Assembly (NCBI GenBank): GCA_043813895.1
Contig: JBDRKQ010000257.1
Coordinates: forward strand, 1-38,720
Origin: CAZTAR01 sp043813895
Lineage (GTDB): Bacteria; Planctomycetota; Phycisphaerae; UBA1845; UTPLA1
Length of the DNA stretch: 38,720 nucleotides
Reading direction: 5' to 3'
Shown here in pieces: positions 25,151-34,800 of this stretch. Made by a program: the position numbers and the translations under genes. The notes beneath the pieces are model-generated. The model was not told the origin of the DNA. It worked only from the letters and a program-made list of their open reading frames with translations, and did no database searches. Numbering within the stretch: the stretch's first letter is position 1; every line of letters starts with the position of its first letter.

Positions 25151-25464
25151 GCTGGTTCCATCCCGTCGCGTGCGATTCGCGTTTTTCCCGCCCAAGACCG
25201 TTTGCAGGAGGCGACCGATGACCTGACGCGTCGCCTGATCTCAAACGGCCGGCGGGACGGCAGCGCCCGCACTTCAAAACCGCTGCCACGGTGGGCTCGA
25301 TTGAATGCCCACTTTTTTGTTGACAAGAAGTGCCCGGCGGAGTGTGGCCGCGCTGACCATAACCAAGGCGTGCATGGACGCCGGCTATCCATGCGACAAC
25401 AGAGTAACCCGAGACATTGTGAACGTCCGATGTTCGCCAGCCCGGGTAGCAAGAGATCGAAACC
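25151..25464. other. intergenic stretch before nusA; rimP absent
   Basis: No convincing gene is present where rimP usually lies. A weak stem followed by TTTTT (about 25166-25186) could terminate the ABC ATPase transcript. A perfect TTGACA at 25320-25325 may be the -35 of the nusA promoter, but the hexamer 17 bases on (TGTGGC) is a poor -10, so this remains doubtful. Confidence 0.5.
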
Positions 25465-26931
25465 ATGAACTCCGACTTGATCCGAATCGTCGACGGCCTC
25501 GCACGAGACAAGAACATCGACAAGGACCTCGTCCTCGAAGACCTCGAGGCCGCCATGGAATCCGCCATTCGCAAACGGTACGGCCAGGATGAAGAAATCG
25601 AGGTCAAGATAGACCGCCTCTCCGGTGACATCACCGCCACGCTCAACGGCGACCCAGTCAGCATGAACGAACTCGGGCGGATCGCCGCCCAGACGGCGAA
25701 GCAGGTCATGATCCAGCGCATCCGGGAGGCCGAACGCGGCAGCATCTTCGAGGAATTCCAGGAGCGCAAAGGAACGATCGTCACAGGAACAGTTGCGAGA
25801 TTCGAGGGCGGCGCGCTCGTCGTCAACATCGGCAGAACCGAAGGCTTCCTCCCCCGCAGCGAGCAAATCCCCGGAGAGATGCACCAGCCCGGTGAGCGTA
25901 TTCGGGCACTCATCCTCGATGTGCGGGAGGCGCCGCACCAGGTCAAGATCATCCTGAGCCGCAGCCATCCGGACCTGATCCGCCGGCTCTTCGAGCTGGA
26001 AGTGCCGGAGGTCGCGGAGCGAATCATCGAGATCAAGGCCCTCGCGCGGGAGGCCGGATATCGCACAAAGGCCGCAGTCTCCTCCATCGATACCAAGGTG
26101 GATGCCGTCGGCGCGTGTGTGGGGGTCCGGGGAAGCCGAATCAAGAACATCGTCGAGGAACTTGGCGGAGAGAAGATCGACATCGTGCGATGGAACGAAT
26201 CTTCACAGATCCTGATCGGCAACGCCCTCAAGCCCGCCGAGATTCAGGACACCGCCCTCTGCTTCGAGTTGGGCAGAGCAACCGTCGTCGTTCCGGAGGA
26301 ACAGCTCTCCCTCGCGATCGGCAAGCGCGGCCAGAATGTCCGGCTTGCTGCCCGTCTCACGGAGTGGGACATCGATATTCTCACACCCAAGGAGTACAAC
26401 CGGGGCCTTGACCGACTCGCCAAGACTCTGCGAGAAGTCGAAGGCATGGACGAAGTCATCGCCGAGCGGGTTTCCCTCTTGGGCTTGATCAGTGTCATGG
26501 ATGTCGAGGAGGTCGGCGCCGAGCCCCTGGTCAAAGAGCTTGGACTATCCGATGAACTTGCCCGGCTGGCCGTCGAAACCTGCGCCGCAGAGGCCAAGGT
26601 TGTGCAAGAGGAATTGCGGGCCGAGAAATCGGCTGCCGAAGCGGCCCTCCGCAGCGAGCAGGAAGCCGCAAAGGCCGCCGCCGAGCAGCCCGCCGTGGAG
26701 GGTGAAGCAGTTAGACCGACAGAGGGCGAAGCCGACAACAACGACGCCGGCGAAGAGGACGCCTCGCCGGAAGACTCGAGCGACGTTTCTGATTCGACGC
26801 CGCTGGCAGGCAACGGAGAAAGCGAAGATCAATCGGAAGGCGACACCGGTGCTGAACCGCAGGAACAGGAGTCCGACGCGCCGGTGACTCCCGACGCCAA
26901 GCCGGAGAGCGAGACTGTGACGCCGCAGTAG
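25465..26931 (+). CDS. nusA: transcription termination/antitermination factor NusA
   Basis: Binds RNA polymerase and nascent RNA to control pausing, termination and antitermination. The 488-residue protein from the ATG at 25465 has the NusA order. The N-terminal domain is at about 1-125 (VLEDLEAAMESAIRKRYG) and the S1 domain at about 130-200 (GTIVTGTVARFEGGALVVNIG). KH1 and KH2 follow, with DAVGACVGVRGSRIKNIVEEL and LSLAIGKRGQNVRLAARLTEWDI, then a helix-hairpin-helix region to about 395. The last 90 residues are a low-complexity Glu/Ala/Asp/Ser tail, longer and more acidic than usual. It heads the nusA-infB-DUF503-rbfA cluster. rimP, which normally precedes nusA, is missing. Confidence 0.97.
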   Translation: MNSDLIRIVDGLARDKNIDKDLVLEDLEAAMESAIRKRYGQDEEIEVKIDRLSGDITATLNGDPVSMNELGRIAAQTAKQVMIQRIREAERGSIFEEFQERKGTIVTGTVARFEGGALVVNIGRTEGFLPRSEQIPGEMHQPGERIRALILDVREAPHQVKIILSRSHPDLIRRLFELEVPEVAERIIEIKALAREAGYRTKAAVSSIDTKVDAVGACVGVRGSRIKNIVEELGGEKIDIVRWNESSQILIGNALKPAEIQDTALCFELGRATVVVPEEQLSLAIGKRGQNVRLAARLTEWDIDILTPKEYNRGLDRLAKTLREVEGMDEVIAERVSLLGLISVMDVEEVGAEPLVKELGLSDELARLAVETCAAEAKVVQEELRAEKSAAEAALRSEQEAAKAAAEQPAVEGEAVRPTEGEADNNDAGEEDASPEDSSDVSDSTPLAGNGESEDQSEGDTGAEPQEQESDAPVTPDAKPESETVTPQ

Positions 26932-27166
26932 ACGCGGCAGCGGATGTAAGGCGCACAGTGAAGGATCGGTAGCCTGCCCAGGACGGGAGAGTAGTTTTCG
27001 TGGGTCGGCTCGGCCGGCCCGATCGTGGGGCGATGTTGCAGCCGGAGAGCCCGCCGGCACGGCGGATTCGCCCCGACAACTAGAACGTCGCCAGGTGACG
27101 CGGGAAGATCGCTTGTCTTCGCGAGTCTCCCGGGGCGTGTCGGCCTGAAGGCCGTGGAGAAAAGCT

Positions 27167-29986
27167 TTGGCTTCCAAGAAAGTGCGAGTTCACAACCTGG
27201 CGAAGGAACTCCTTGTAACCAGCAAGGTGATCATTGAGAAGTGCCGAGCCGAGGGGATCGAGATCAAGAACCACATGCACGTGGTCTCGGCCGGCCTCGA
27301 TGCGACGATTCGCGAATGGTTCAGTGAGGGCGCGCATACGACCACCATCGAGGAGTCACATCGCGTCGACCTCAAGAAGGTGCGCGCGAAGCCAAAGACA
27401 TCCACACGGAAGAAGAAAACGGCGACAGCCGACACTTCCGCCACGGAACAGGTCGCAGAAAAGACCGCAGAGAAGAAAACCGCGACAGAGAAAACTGCAA
27501 CGAAGAAGATCGCGCCAAAACGCAAGAGTCCCACGGAAGTGGCTGCCGAGCATACTGCCGAGCCGGCAACCGCAACGAGCCCTGTCGCTACATTGGTTGC
27601 CGAAGCGCCGCCGGAACTGGAGATGCCGCCCGCAGCCGAAGAGGCCCCTGTCGTTATAATCGAAGCACCGCCGACTGAGGCCGCTCCCGAACCACCGGAG
27701 ATCGCCGTTCCCGCGGAAGCTGCCACTGCAGCGGAAGCACCGCCGCCGACCGAGGTCGCTCCCGAACCACCGCCCGTCGTCACCGCAGGTCCGCAGAACG
27801 TCCCCGAGCCCGCGAAGCTCTCCGGCCCAAAAGTAGTCCGAATGGACAAACCGGAGCAGGACGACAGATACACGCCACGGCCCGCGGCCCGCTTCGGCTC
27901 TCGGCCACCGAGCCCTCATGCCGCACCCAGGGCCCGCGAAGAGGCCGGAGCAGAGGACGATCGGCCAGCCAAGCGTTCTACCCCGGGACGCACCGCAAAA
28001 CCCGCAGAGAAACGCGTTCACCCCAGGCGGACGATCCGCGACACGCGGGTAGAAGCTACCGAACGACTCCGCGAATGGCGAGACAGGGACCTCATCGAGA
28101 GACGTGACAGGCTTGCCCAGGCCTCCGGCCGCGGAATCGGGCGACTCCGAGCTCTTGAAGGCAAACAAACCACCAGACGCACCGGACAGCGAACCCAACA
28201 CGTCCACGTCCACAAAGGCAGAGTGGAACTTCCCGAACCGCTCATTATCAAAGACTTCTCCCGAGAAACAGGCATCACAGTCGGTGTTATCCAGAAGAGG
28301 CTCATGGAAGAGCACGGCGTGTTCGCAACGATCAACAGTACGATCGATACCGAGATCGCGCAACTCATCGCCGTCGAACACGGCATCGAGTTGGTCGTGG
28401 CCGAGGCGATGACTGGACTCGACCGGTTGGCGGAGGAATATGCCGCCATCGAACGAAGTCACCTTGAAACGAGACCTCCCGTCGTGACCGTTCTCGGACA
28501 CGTCGACCACGGCAAGACGAGTCTGCTCGACCGTATCAGAAAGGCGAACGTAACCGCGGGTGAGGCCGGCGGCATCACTCAGCACATCGGCGCCTATCGC
28601 GTCAAGGTGGGCGACAAGTGGGTGGCCTTCGTTGACACGCCGGGCCATACCGCCTTTACCGCGATGCGCGCGCGCGGCACCCGACTTACCGATGTCGTCG
28701 TGCTCGTCGTCGCCGCCGATGACGGCGTCATGCCGACGACGATCGAGGCTATCAACCATGCCAAGGCAGCCAAGACACCCATCGTCGTCGCCTTGAACAA
28801 GATCGACCTTCCACACGACCTCAACAAGATCTACGGCCAACTCGCCGAACAAGGACTGACGCCCAGCGGCGATTGGGGCGGAGACACCGACGTGATCAAG
28901 ACCTCCGCCATCACGGGCGAGGGCATCGAAGACCTGCTCTCCCACCTCGCCATGCTCAGTGAGGTCATGGAGTTCAAGGCCGACCCCCAGATACCCGCAG
29001 CCGGGGTCGTCGTCGAAGCTGAACGCACTGGGGCCATGGGCAACGTCGCCAGACTGATGGTCCAGGAAGGCACGCTCAAACCGGGCGATTTCATCGTGTG
29101 CGGAGCCGCCTACGGCCGCGTGCGCGCCATCAAGGACGACACCGGCAAGACCATTAAGCGGGCAGGACCTTCCACGCCGGTCGAGATCAGCGGCCTCAGC
29201 AACGTCCCGGTTTCCGGTGACAAGTTCTACGTTGTCGATAGCCTGCAGAAAGCCAAGGATGTCGCCCAGGAAATCGCCATTCGCAAACGCGAGAAGGAAC
29301 TCATCCGGGTCGTCAAGCCCACATCGCTCGAGTCCGTCCTCGCCGGCGCTGCCGAAGGCGAAATCCCCGAGCTCACCGTCATCATCCGCGCGGACGTGCA
29401 AGGCTCCATCGATGTCCTCCAGAAGGTACTCACCGAGTACCCGGACGACGAAGTCAAGCTCAACATCCTGCACGCCGGCGTCGGCTCCGTCACCGAGTCC
29501 GATGTCGTGCTCGCCGGCGCGAGCAAAGCGATCATCATCGCCTTCCACGTCGCGCCCGAGCCCGCGATACAACGACTAGCGGATGAGGCCGGCGTCGACA
29601 TCCGAACGTATCGCATTATTTACAAGGTGATCGACGACATTCGCAGCGCCCTCGAAGGCCTTCTCGCGCCGGATGAGAAGCTCGAATCCCGCGGCCGTGC
29701 CGAGGTGAGAGAGGTGTTCAGTATCTCACGGATCGGAAAGATCGCCGGATGCTACGTGCGAGAAGGCAACATCGAGCGAGCACATCTCGTACGCATCATC
29801 CGAGACGGCGTCGTCGTCAAAGACCGCGGCGAGATCGAATCGCTCCGCCACTTCAAGAACGATGTGAAGGAAGTCAAGAGCGGCCTCGAATGTGGGATCC
29901 GAATCGTCGGCTTCGACGACCTCAAGCCGGCGGACATAATCGAAACACTGGAACTCATCAAGACCGCCAGGAAGCTGGAGGTCTGA
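27167..29986 (+). CDS. infB: translation initiation factor IF-2
   Basis: The GTPase that recruits initiator tRNA and joins ribosomal subunits. The start is a TTG at 27167, with GGAG 7 bases upstream; the next residues ASKKVRVHNLAKELLVTSKVI match the IF2 N-terminal domain. A long Lys/Ala/Glu/Pro-rich linker occupies about residues 65-370. A second IF2N-like segment follows (PLIIKDFSRETGITVGVIQKRL). The G domain has G1 GHVDHGKTS (from about 444), G3 DTPGH (about 490) and G4 NKID (about 544), and the C-terminal domains run to residue 939. The 235-base gap after nusA (26932-27166) shows no ylxR or other gene. The rare start codon may limit expression relative to nusA. Confidence 0.97.
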   Translation: MASKKVRVHNLAKELLVTSKVIIEKCRAEGIEIKNHMHVVSAGLDATIREWFSEGAHTTTIEESHRVDLKKVRAKPKTSTRKKKTATADTSATEQVAEKTAEKKTATEKTATKKIAPKRKSPTEVAAEHTAEPATATSPVATLVAEAPPELEMPPAAEEAPVVIIEAPPTEAAPEPPEIAVPAEAATAAEAPPPTEVAPEPPPVVTAGPQNVPEPAKLSGPKVVRMDKPEQDDRYTPRPAARFGSRPPSPHAAPRAREEAGAEDDRPAKRSTPGRTAKPAEKRVHPRRTIRDTRVEATERLREWRDRDLIERRDRLAQASGRGIGRLRALEGKQTTRRTGQRTQHVHVHKGRVELPEPLIIKDFSRETGITVGVIQKRLMEEHGVFATINSTIDTEIAQLIAVEHGIELVVAEAMTGLDRLAEEYAAIERSHLETRPPVVTVLGHVDHGKTSLLDRIRKANVTAGEAGGITQHIGAYRVKVGDKWVAFVDTPGHTAFTAMRARGTRLTDVVVLVVAADDGVMPTTIEAINHAKAAKTPIVVALNKIDLPHDLNKIYGQLAEQGLTPSGDWGGDTDVIKTSAITGEGIEDLLSHLAMLSEVMEFKADPQIPAAGVVVEAERTGAMGNVARLMVQEGTLKPGDFIVCGAAYGRVRAIKDDTGKTIKRAGPSTPVEISGLSNVPVSGDKFYVVDSLQKAKDVAQEIAIRKREKELIRVVKPTSLESVLAGAAEGEIPELTVIIRADVQGSIDVLQKVLTEYPDDEVKLNILHAGVGSVTESDVVLAGASKAIIIAFHVAPEPAIQRLADEAGVDIRTYRIIYKVIDDIRSALEGLLAPDEKLESRGRAEVREVFSISRIGKIAGCYVREGNIERAHLVRIIRDGVVVKDRGEIESLRHFKNDVKEVKSGLECGIRIVGFDDLKPADIIETLELIKTARKLEV

Positions 29987-30018
29987 TCGCGGAATGATGA
30001 AGCGATTTCTGGAATACG

Positions 30019-30300
30019 ATGGTCGTCGGCGTCCTACACCTGAGTTTGCGAATTCCCCAAGCGATGTCCCTCAAGGACAAGCGACGAGTCGTCAAGAGCA
30101 TCAAGGATCGGCTGGGGACACGCCACAATGTGTCGGTCGCCGAAATCGGGACATCGGACCGGATACGCACTTGTTCTCTCGCCGTCGCGATGGTCTCGAA
30201 CGACAGACGTTTCATAGACAGTTGTCTTTCCAAGATTGCCGAGCACCTGAAGATGCACCGAGAAGCCATGCTCGTTGATTACGAAATCGAGTTCTTTTGA
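30019..30300 (+). CDS. DUF503 (YlxP-like) small protein
   Basis: A 93-residue protein of the DUF503 family: VVGVLHLSLRIPQAMSLKDKRRVVKSIKDRL with the conserved S-L-K-x-K-R-x-V-x-K-S motif, then RHNVSVAEIGTSDRIRTCSLAVAMVSND. The family is often encoded between infB and rbfA, as here, and is thought to act in ribosome assembly or translation; its exact job is not known. The gene lies 32 bases after infB. The Shine-Dalgarno is weak (TGGAA), which suggests coupling to infB translation. Confidence 0.9.
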   Translation: MVVGVLHLSLRIPQAMSLKDKRRVVKSIKDRLGTRHNVSVAEIGTSDRIRTCSLAVAMVSNDRRFIDSCLSKIAEHLKMHREAMLVDYEIEFF

Positions 30301-30360
30301 CCAACGACGCGCCGCACGGACGGAGACAAGCCGAGAGCAGCCGCGATTCCGGGGATTGTC

Positions 30361-30807
30361 ATGTCACATCGTCTTGCCAGGCTGGCCCATATCGTCCGGC
30401 ACGTTGTCAGCGACGCGATCGCCAACCGCGTCTCGGATCCCAGGATCAGCCCGTTCACCAGCATCACACGCATCGAACTCTCGACAGACCTCAAGTTTGC
30501 TGACGTCTTCGTGAGCGTGATGGCCTCCGAGGCCGATTGTCAGACGACTATGAAGGGTCTCCAAAGTGCCAGAGGCATGATCCAAACCAGACTGGCTAAA
30601 CGCCTGGAAACCCGCCAATGCCCACACCTGCGGTTCCACCTCGACATGGGCATCAAGATAGGCATCGAGACCGTCCGCGCGATGGACCGGGGCAGTCCCG
30701 CATCTCCCGAAGGAACAACGGACCCGACGCAAATGCCGTCGGAAGACCGATCGGAAGAACCCGGGCATACCGCCGACAGGCATACGAGCTTTGGAGCCGA
30801 GCCATGA
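30361..30807 (+). CDS. rbfA: 30S ribosome-binding factor RbfA
   Basis: A KH-fold assembly factor for late 16S rRNA and 30S maturation. The 148-residue product has the family core in its first 110 residues: MSHRLARLAHIVRHVVSDAIANRVSDPRI, VTRIEL-like ITRIELSTDLKFADVFVSVM, then LQSARGMIQTRLAKRL and PHLRFHLDMGIKIG. A Ser/Glu/Thr-rich disordered tail (about 115-148) ends the protein and is not part of the fold. It lies 60 bases after the DUF503 gene, and its stop overlaps the start of the endonuclease III-like gene (ATGA), implying coupled translation. Confidence 0.95.
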   Translation: MSHRLARLAHIVRHVVSDAIANRVSDPRISPFTSITRIELSTDLKFADVFVSVMASEADCQTTMKGLQSARGMIQTRLAKRLETRQCPHLRFHLDMGIKIGIETVRAMDRGSPASPEGTTDPTQMPSEDRSEEPGHTADRHTSFGAEP

Positions 30808-31679
30808 GGAACGCCGCGCTATATGCGAAGAAAGTCAGACAGCTCTTCACCAGACTGAAGAAAGCCGGCGACAAGGCAACGTTCGTCCAGCCGGACACGG
30901 TGACGGAGTATCTCCTGCTCGCGATTCTCAGCAACTACGGCTCCGAAACGCGTGCCGCCTCCGCCGTCGCCAAACTGCAATCGACCTTTGTGGACTACAA
31001 CGATCTTCGCGTGACGCCGATCGCCGAGATCGTCGAAGCCATCGGCGTTGATTTTCCAAGGTGCCGAAAAGCGGCGGAGGAAATCTCAGCCGCCCTGCAT
31101 GCCGTCTTCAACCAGCTTCACCACCTCAACCTCGATTTCCTCAAAGTGGGCTCCCGCAGAACTGCCGAGGCCTTCATCAACGCGCTCGGCGGCATCCTGC
31201 CCCACACAAGGGCGATGGTCATCGCGCGGTGCCTAGGGGGCCACGCCGTCCCGCTAGATGAACACATGTACGCCCACCTCATCAAGAGCGGCTGCATCCC
31301 GGAGACAACCACCGTCGAGGATGCTCAGAAGTTCCTGGCGGGACGAATCAGGGAGCGGGATGCCGAAACCTTCTATGGTCTCTTCAAGCGGTTCGCCGCA
31401 ACCCATGCGCCACGCAAGATGCCCACCGGCAAGACACCGGTGCGCCAGGCCGAACACGAACCGGCCGCCAAAGCCAAAGCGAAATCCAAGGCCAAGCCGG
31501 CAACGAAACCCAAGACGAAGCCCAAATCGAAGAAGGCCCCAAAGCCGAAAGTCAGCGAAAAAGGGAAAGCTGTGTCGAAGCGAGAGAAGCCGGCGGGAAA
31601 GAAAACAAAACCCGCGAAGAAGGTGACCCCGCGCAAAACCGTGGCTAAGAAACCGGCGGCCAAGCCGACCAAGCAATAA
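30804..31679 (+). CDS. endonuclease III-like HhH protein with histone H1-like lysine-rich tail
   Basis: The 291-residue protein starts at the ATG at 30804, overlapping the rbfA stop by 3 bases, with GGAG 7 bases upstream. Residues 1-200 resemble the HhH-GPD fold of endonuclease III: VTEYLLLAILSNYGSETRAA, IGVDFPRCRKAAEEI, the hairpin region LGGILPHTRAMVIARCLGG and Asp152 in PLDEHMYAHLI, the place of the catalytic Asp. The catalytic lysine of Nth (LPGVGRKTA) is not recognisable, and the C-terminal four-cysteine Fe-S site is absent, so activity is doubtful or monofunctional. Residues from about 203 to the end are Lys/Ala/Pro repeats, like a histone H1 tail and suited to non-specific DNA binding. 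Its place in a ribosome cluster is unexpected. Confidence 0.82.
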   Translation: MRNAALYAKKVRQLFTRLKKAGDKATFVQPDTVTEYLLLAILSNYGSETRAASAVAKLQSTFVDYNDLRVTPIAEIVEAIGVDFPRCRKAAEEISAALHAVFNQLHHLNLDFLKVGSRRTAEAFINALGGILPHTRAMVIARCLGGHAVPLDEHMYAHLIKSGCIPETTTVEDAQKFLAGRIRERDAETFYGLFKRFAATHAPRKMPTGKTPVRQAEHEPAAKAKAKSKAKPATKPKTKPKSKKAPKPKVSEKGKAVSKREKPAGKKTKPAKKVTPRKTVAKKPAAKPTKQ

Positions 31680-31883
31680 CCGGCGGTCCCGTCAGGGAAG
31701 AAGAGTGCAACACGCAGCGAACCGCCCTCTCGATCCCCAAGTCTCTTGCGTCGCCGACCCGGAGCTGTCATGACGACACCGATGACCCTGCAGCATTCCA
31801 CGCTTGCCCGTGCCACCGGCTCGATTTGTGGCATCGGCGTCTCGCCGGTGGAATTAAGAACACCAGGCTCTACTGCCTCACAA

Positions 31884-34800
31884 ATGGAACCCCTGTGCCA
31901 CACTCATGAACGGACTGCTCCACGAAGCATCCGGCTTCTCCCTGCGATCCTGTTCTTGCAAGCGGTCATCGGGTGCGGCCAGGCCGTCGCATACCATCCG
32001 GATGAAACCGGTTCGCGCGGCATTCCCGATCGCGCCCTGCTCCACCTCGCCGATATCCAGCCCAAACCCCAACTCGACAAAGAGGCCCTCGGCGACGACA
32101 CGAACCCACATCAGCGCGTCATCGACTACTTCAGACAAGGTCGTGAGGCTCTCGACCACAATCGCCCGGCAGACGCCATTCGCGCGTTTCGCCTCGCGCT
32201 CCTGGCCAACCCGCGCGAACCTAATCAGTCCGAGAGGTCTCTCACCCACTTTCACCTGGGCATCGCCCTGCACGCCGAGGGCTACCTCACCGCCGCCGCC
32301 GAACAACTCGAAGCCTGGCTGGCCGCCAGCGAGCGAACAAGCCCGACCACGATCGGCCACGCGGAGTTCCGCGAAGCCGTCGCCTCACATCAAGGGGAAG
32401 CGCTCAAGAGGCTCACCGAGATATACACCGCGCTCGGACGCCGAGACGAGGCCCGAGGCGCGTGCGAACGCGCGGTTGCCCGAGACGCCGACGACGCGGA
32501 AGCACGCTACCTCCTCGCCGCACTGCACCTCAGACAAGGACGGTATCCCGAAGCCTCCGACCTCATTTTCGACACCTTGCACAGCACCCCGGATTCCCTC
32601 CCCCGCGCGATCGGCGCGATTGCCGAGAACGGCGACCACGCCGCGCGCCGAGCGATCATCGAATACTGGCAGCGGAAGGTCACTGCCGCCCCTGACGACG
32701 CCATCGGGCGCGCGGCATTGGGCGCGCTGCTGGCGAGCGACGGCAGCGAGGGACCGGCCCTGGGCCAGCTCAACGAAGCCGTCCGACTTGATGGAAAGTG
32801 TGGGGCCGCACACGCCGCCATGGCGGAACTATTCATCAGTCAGAAGAAGTGGCGCCTGGCCGCCAGGGCCGCGGACAATGCGATCCGGGCCGGCCTGTCA
32901 ACCGCCCATGTGTACTTCCTCAAGGGCCGCGCCCACGACGCCCTCGATCAGGTCGACGACGCTGAAGATGCGATCATGGAGTCTTTCCAACGCAACAGGT
33001 CGTCCCCCGACGCCCTGTTCCTGCTCGCCGAATCAGCCGAACGTCACGGCGAGGGCAAGCGTTGCGAACGGCTCTACCGCCGCATCCTCGAAGACGTCGA
33101 CCCCAAGTTCGCGCCCGCCCGGGAGAAGCTCGTCCTGCTCTACCTGAACAGCAACCGTGCCGAAAAAGCCAAGGAGTGCATCGCCGAGTTTGAAACGCTC
33201 GACAACCGCGGTCCGGCCTTCGAACGCTGCCGCGCCCTGCTCCGATTGGCCGAAAGCAGCGAGACTGACGGCGCTAAACGCCTCGCCGAGTACCAGGAGG
33301 ACCTCAAGAAAACCATCGCGTCCAACCCTGACGATGCCGCGACACCCGTCGCCCTGGCGATGAGCTACCTTGCGGTCCGCGACTACAAAACAGCAATCGC
33401 CTTCACGGACCAGGCCCTGCGGAATGACCCGCACAACATCCGCGCGAGGGAGTTCAAAGCAACCCTGGAGGCCAAGCTGTTGCGATTCGAGACCGCCGAA
33501 GCCGTCGTCCGGGGCCTGCTCGATGACCGTCCCCGCGACCTCGGCTACCAGCAGAAGCTCCTTGAACTGGCACTCGATCAGGCGGATAATGATGCCGCCG
33601 TCGCAATCCTGCGAAACTTGCTCGCTCGCGACGACCTTCCTAAAACGGCCCGGATGGTTACTCATGCCAGGCTTGTTCAGTTGTTCCTTGCCGCCGAACG
33701 ATTCGATGAGGCGCTCGCCGCCGCGAAAGACGCCCTCGACGAGGACCCCGACAACGAGACGCGACGCGATGGCTACCTCGCCGCACTCAGTCACTCAGGC
33801 CGGATTCAACAGGCGATAACCACCGCAAGAACGTGGCTGGATCAGGAGCCCGACAGCGACCACCTGCGCCGCCGCTATATCGATCTCCTCCAGCGCGCCG
33901 AGAGACACGTCGAGGCCGAGCAGCAGGTCTTGTCATGGCTCGCGGACGCGCCGGACGACCTCAACCTCAACCCAATGCTGATCGCCCTATTCTGGGGGGC
34001 CAAGCAATGGGAGAGCGCCCTCGAGATCGCCTACGCCGGCGCGGAAATACGCGAGCACAATCCGGTCTATCAAAACCTGCTCGGCCAGACCTATATGCTC
34101 GCCGGCCTCTTCGACGATGCCATCGAACTCGGCCGCGCCAGGGCGCAAGCAACACAAGCCGTCAGCGCGTATGAGGAACTGATAGCGCTCCTCCTTCGGG
34201 CAGGGCGACTCACCGAGGCGGAAAGAACGGCCAACAAGCTCCTCATGCCTGAGGCAGCCAGACGCGATGCCGGCCAGCAACACGATACCGCCCTCATCCA
34301 GGACATGCGACGAATCCTCGCCACCATCGACACACGCCTCGGTCGGCATGAACAGGCCGTTCAACAACTTCGGCTCGTCCACGACATGAACCCCGGCGAT
34401 CCCGGCATCAACAACGACCTCGGATACACCTGGGCGGACGCCGGAACCAATCTCCAGCAAGCCGAAGAGATGATCAGGCTGGCCGTGGGAGAACACCCTC
34501 GCGAAGCCGCCTATGTCGACAGCCTGGGCTGGGTTCTCTACAAGATGGGCCGGTTCGAGGAGGCGATCGTCCAACTCCAGCGAGCAGTCCGTCACGCCGA
34601 GACCGAAGACCCCACTATCTTCAACCACCTCGCCGACGCCCTCTATCGCACAGGCCGAAAGCAGAAGGCCAGAGCCGCGTGGGAGAAGGCAATCGAACTC
34701 ACAAAACTCGATCGCGCGCCGCCGCCTTCGGAGGAAGACAAGGTCCTCCGCAAGCGCGTGGAGGTCAAACTCCGGCAGCTTGCCGACGGGAAAGCCGTGG

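Noticed and set aside
25202..25468. An 88-codon open frame in the place of rimP
   Set aside because: Its sequence has no RimP features, is of intergenic composition, and runs into the nusA start.
27356..29572. A 738-codon minus-strand open frame opposite infB
   Set aside because: infB motifs are unmistakable on the other strand; the antisense frame is rich in Gly, Asp and Val and has no recognisable domain.
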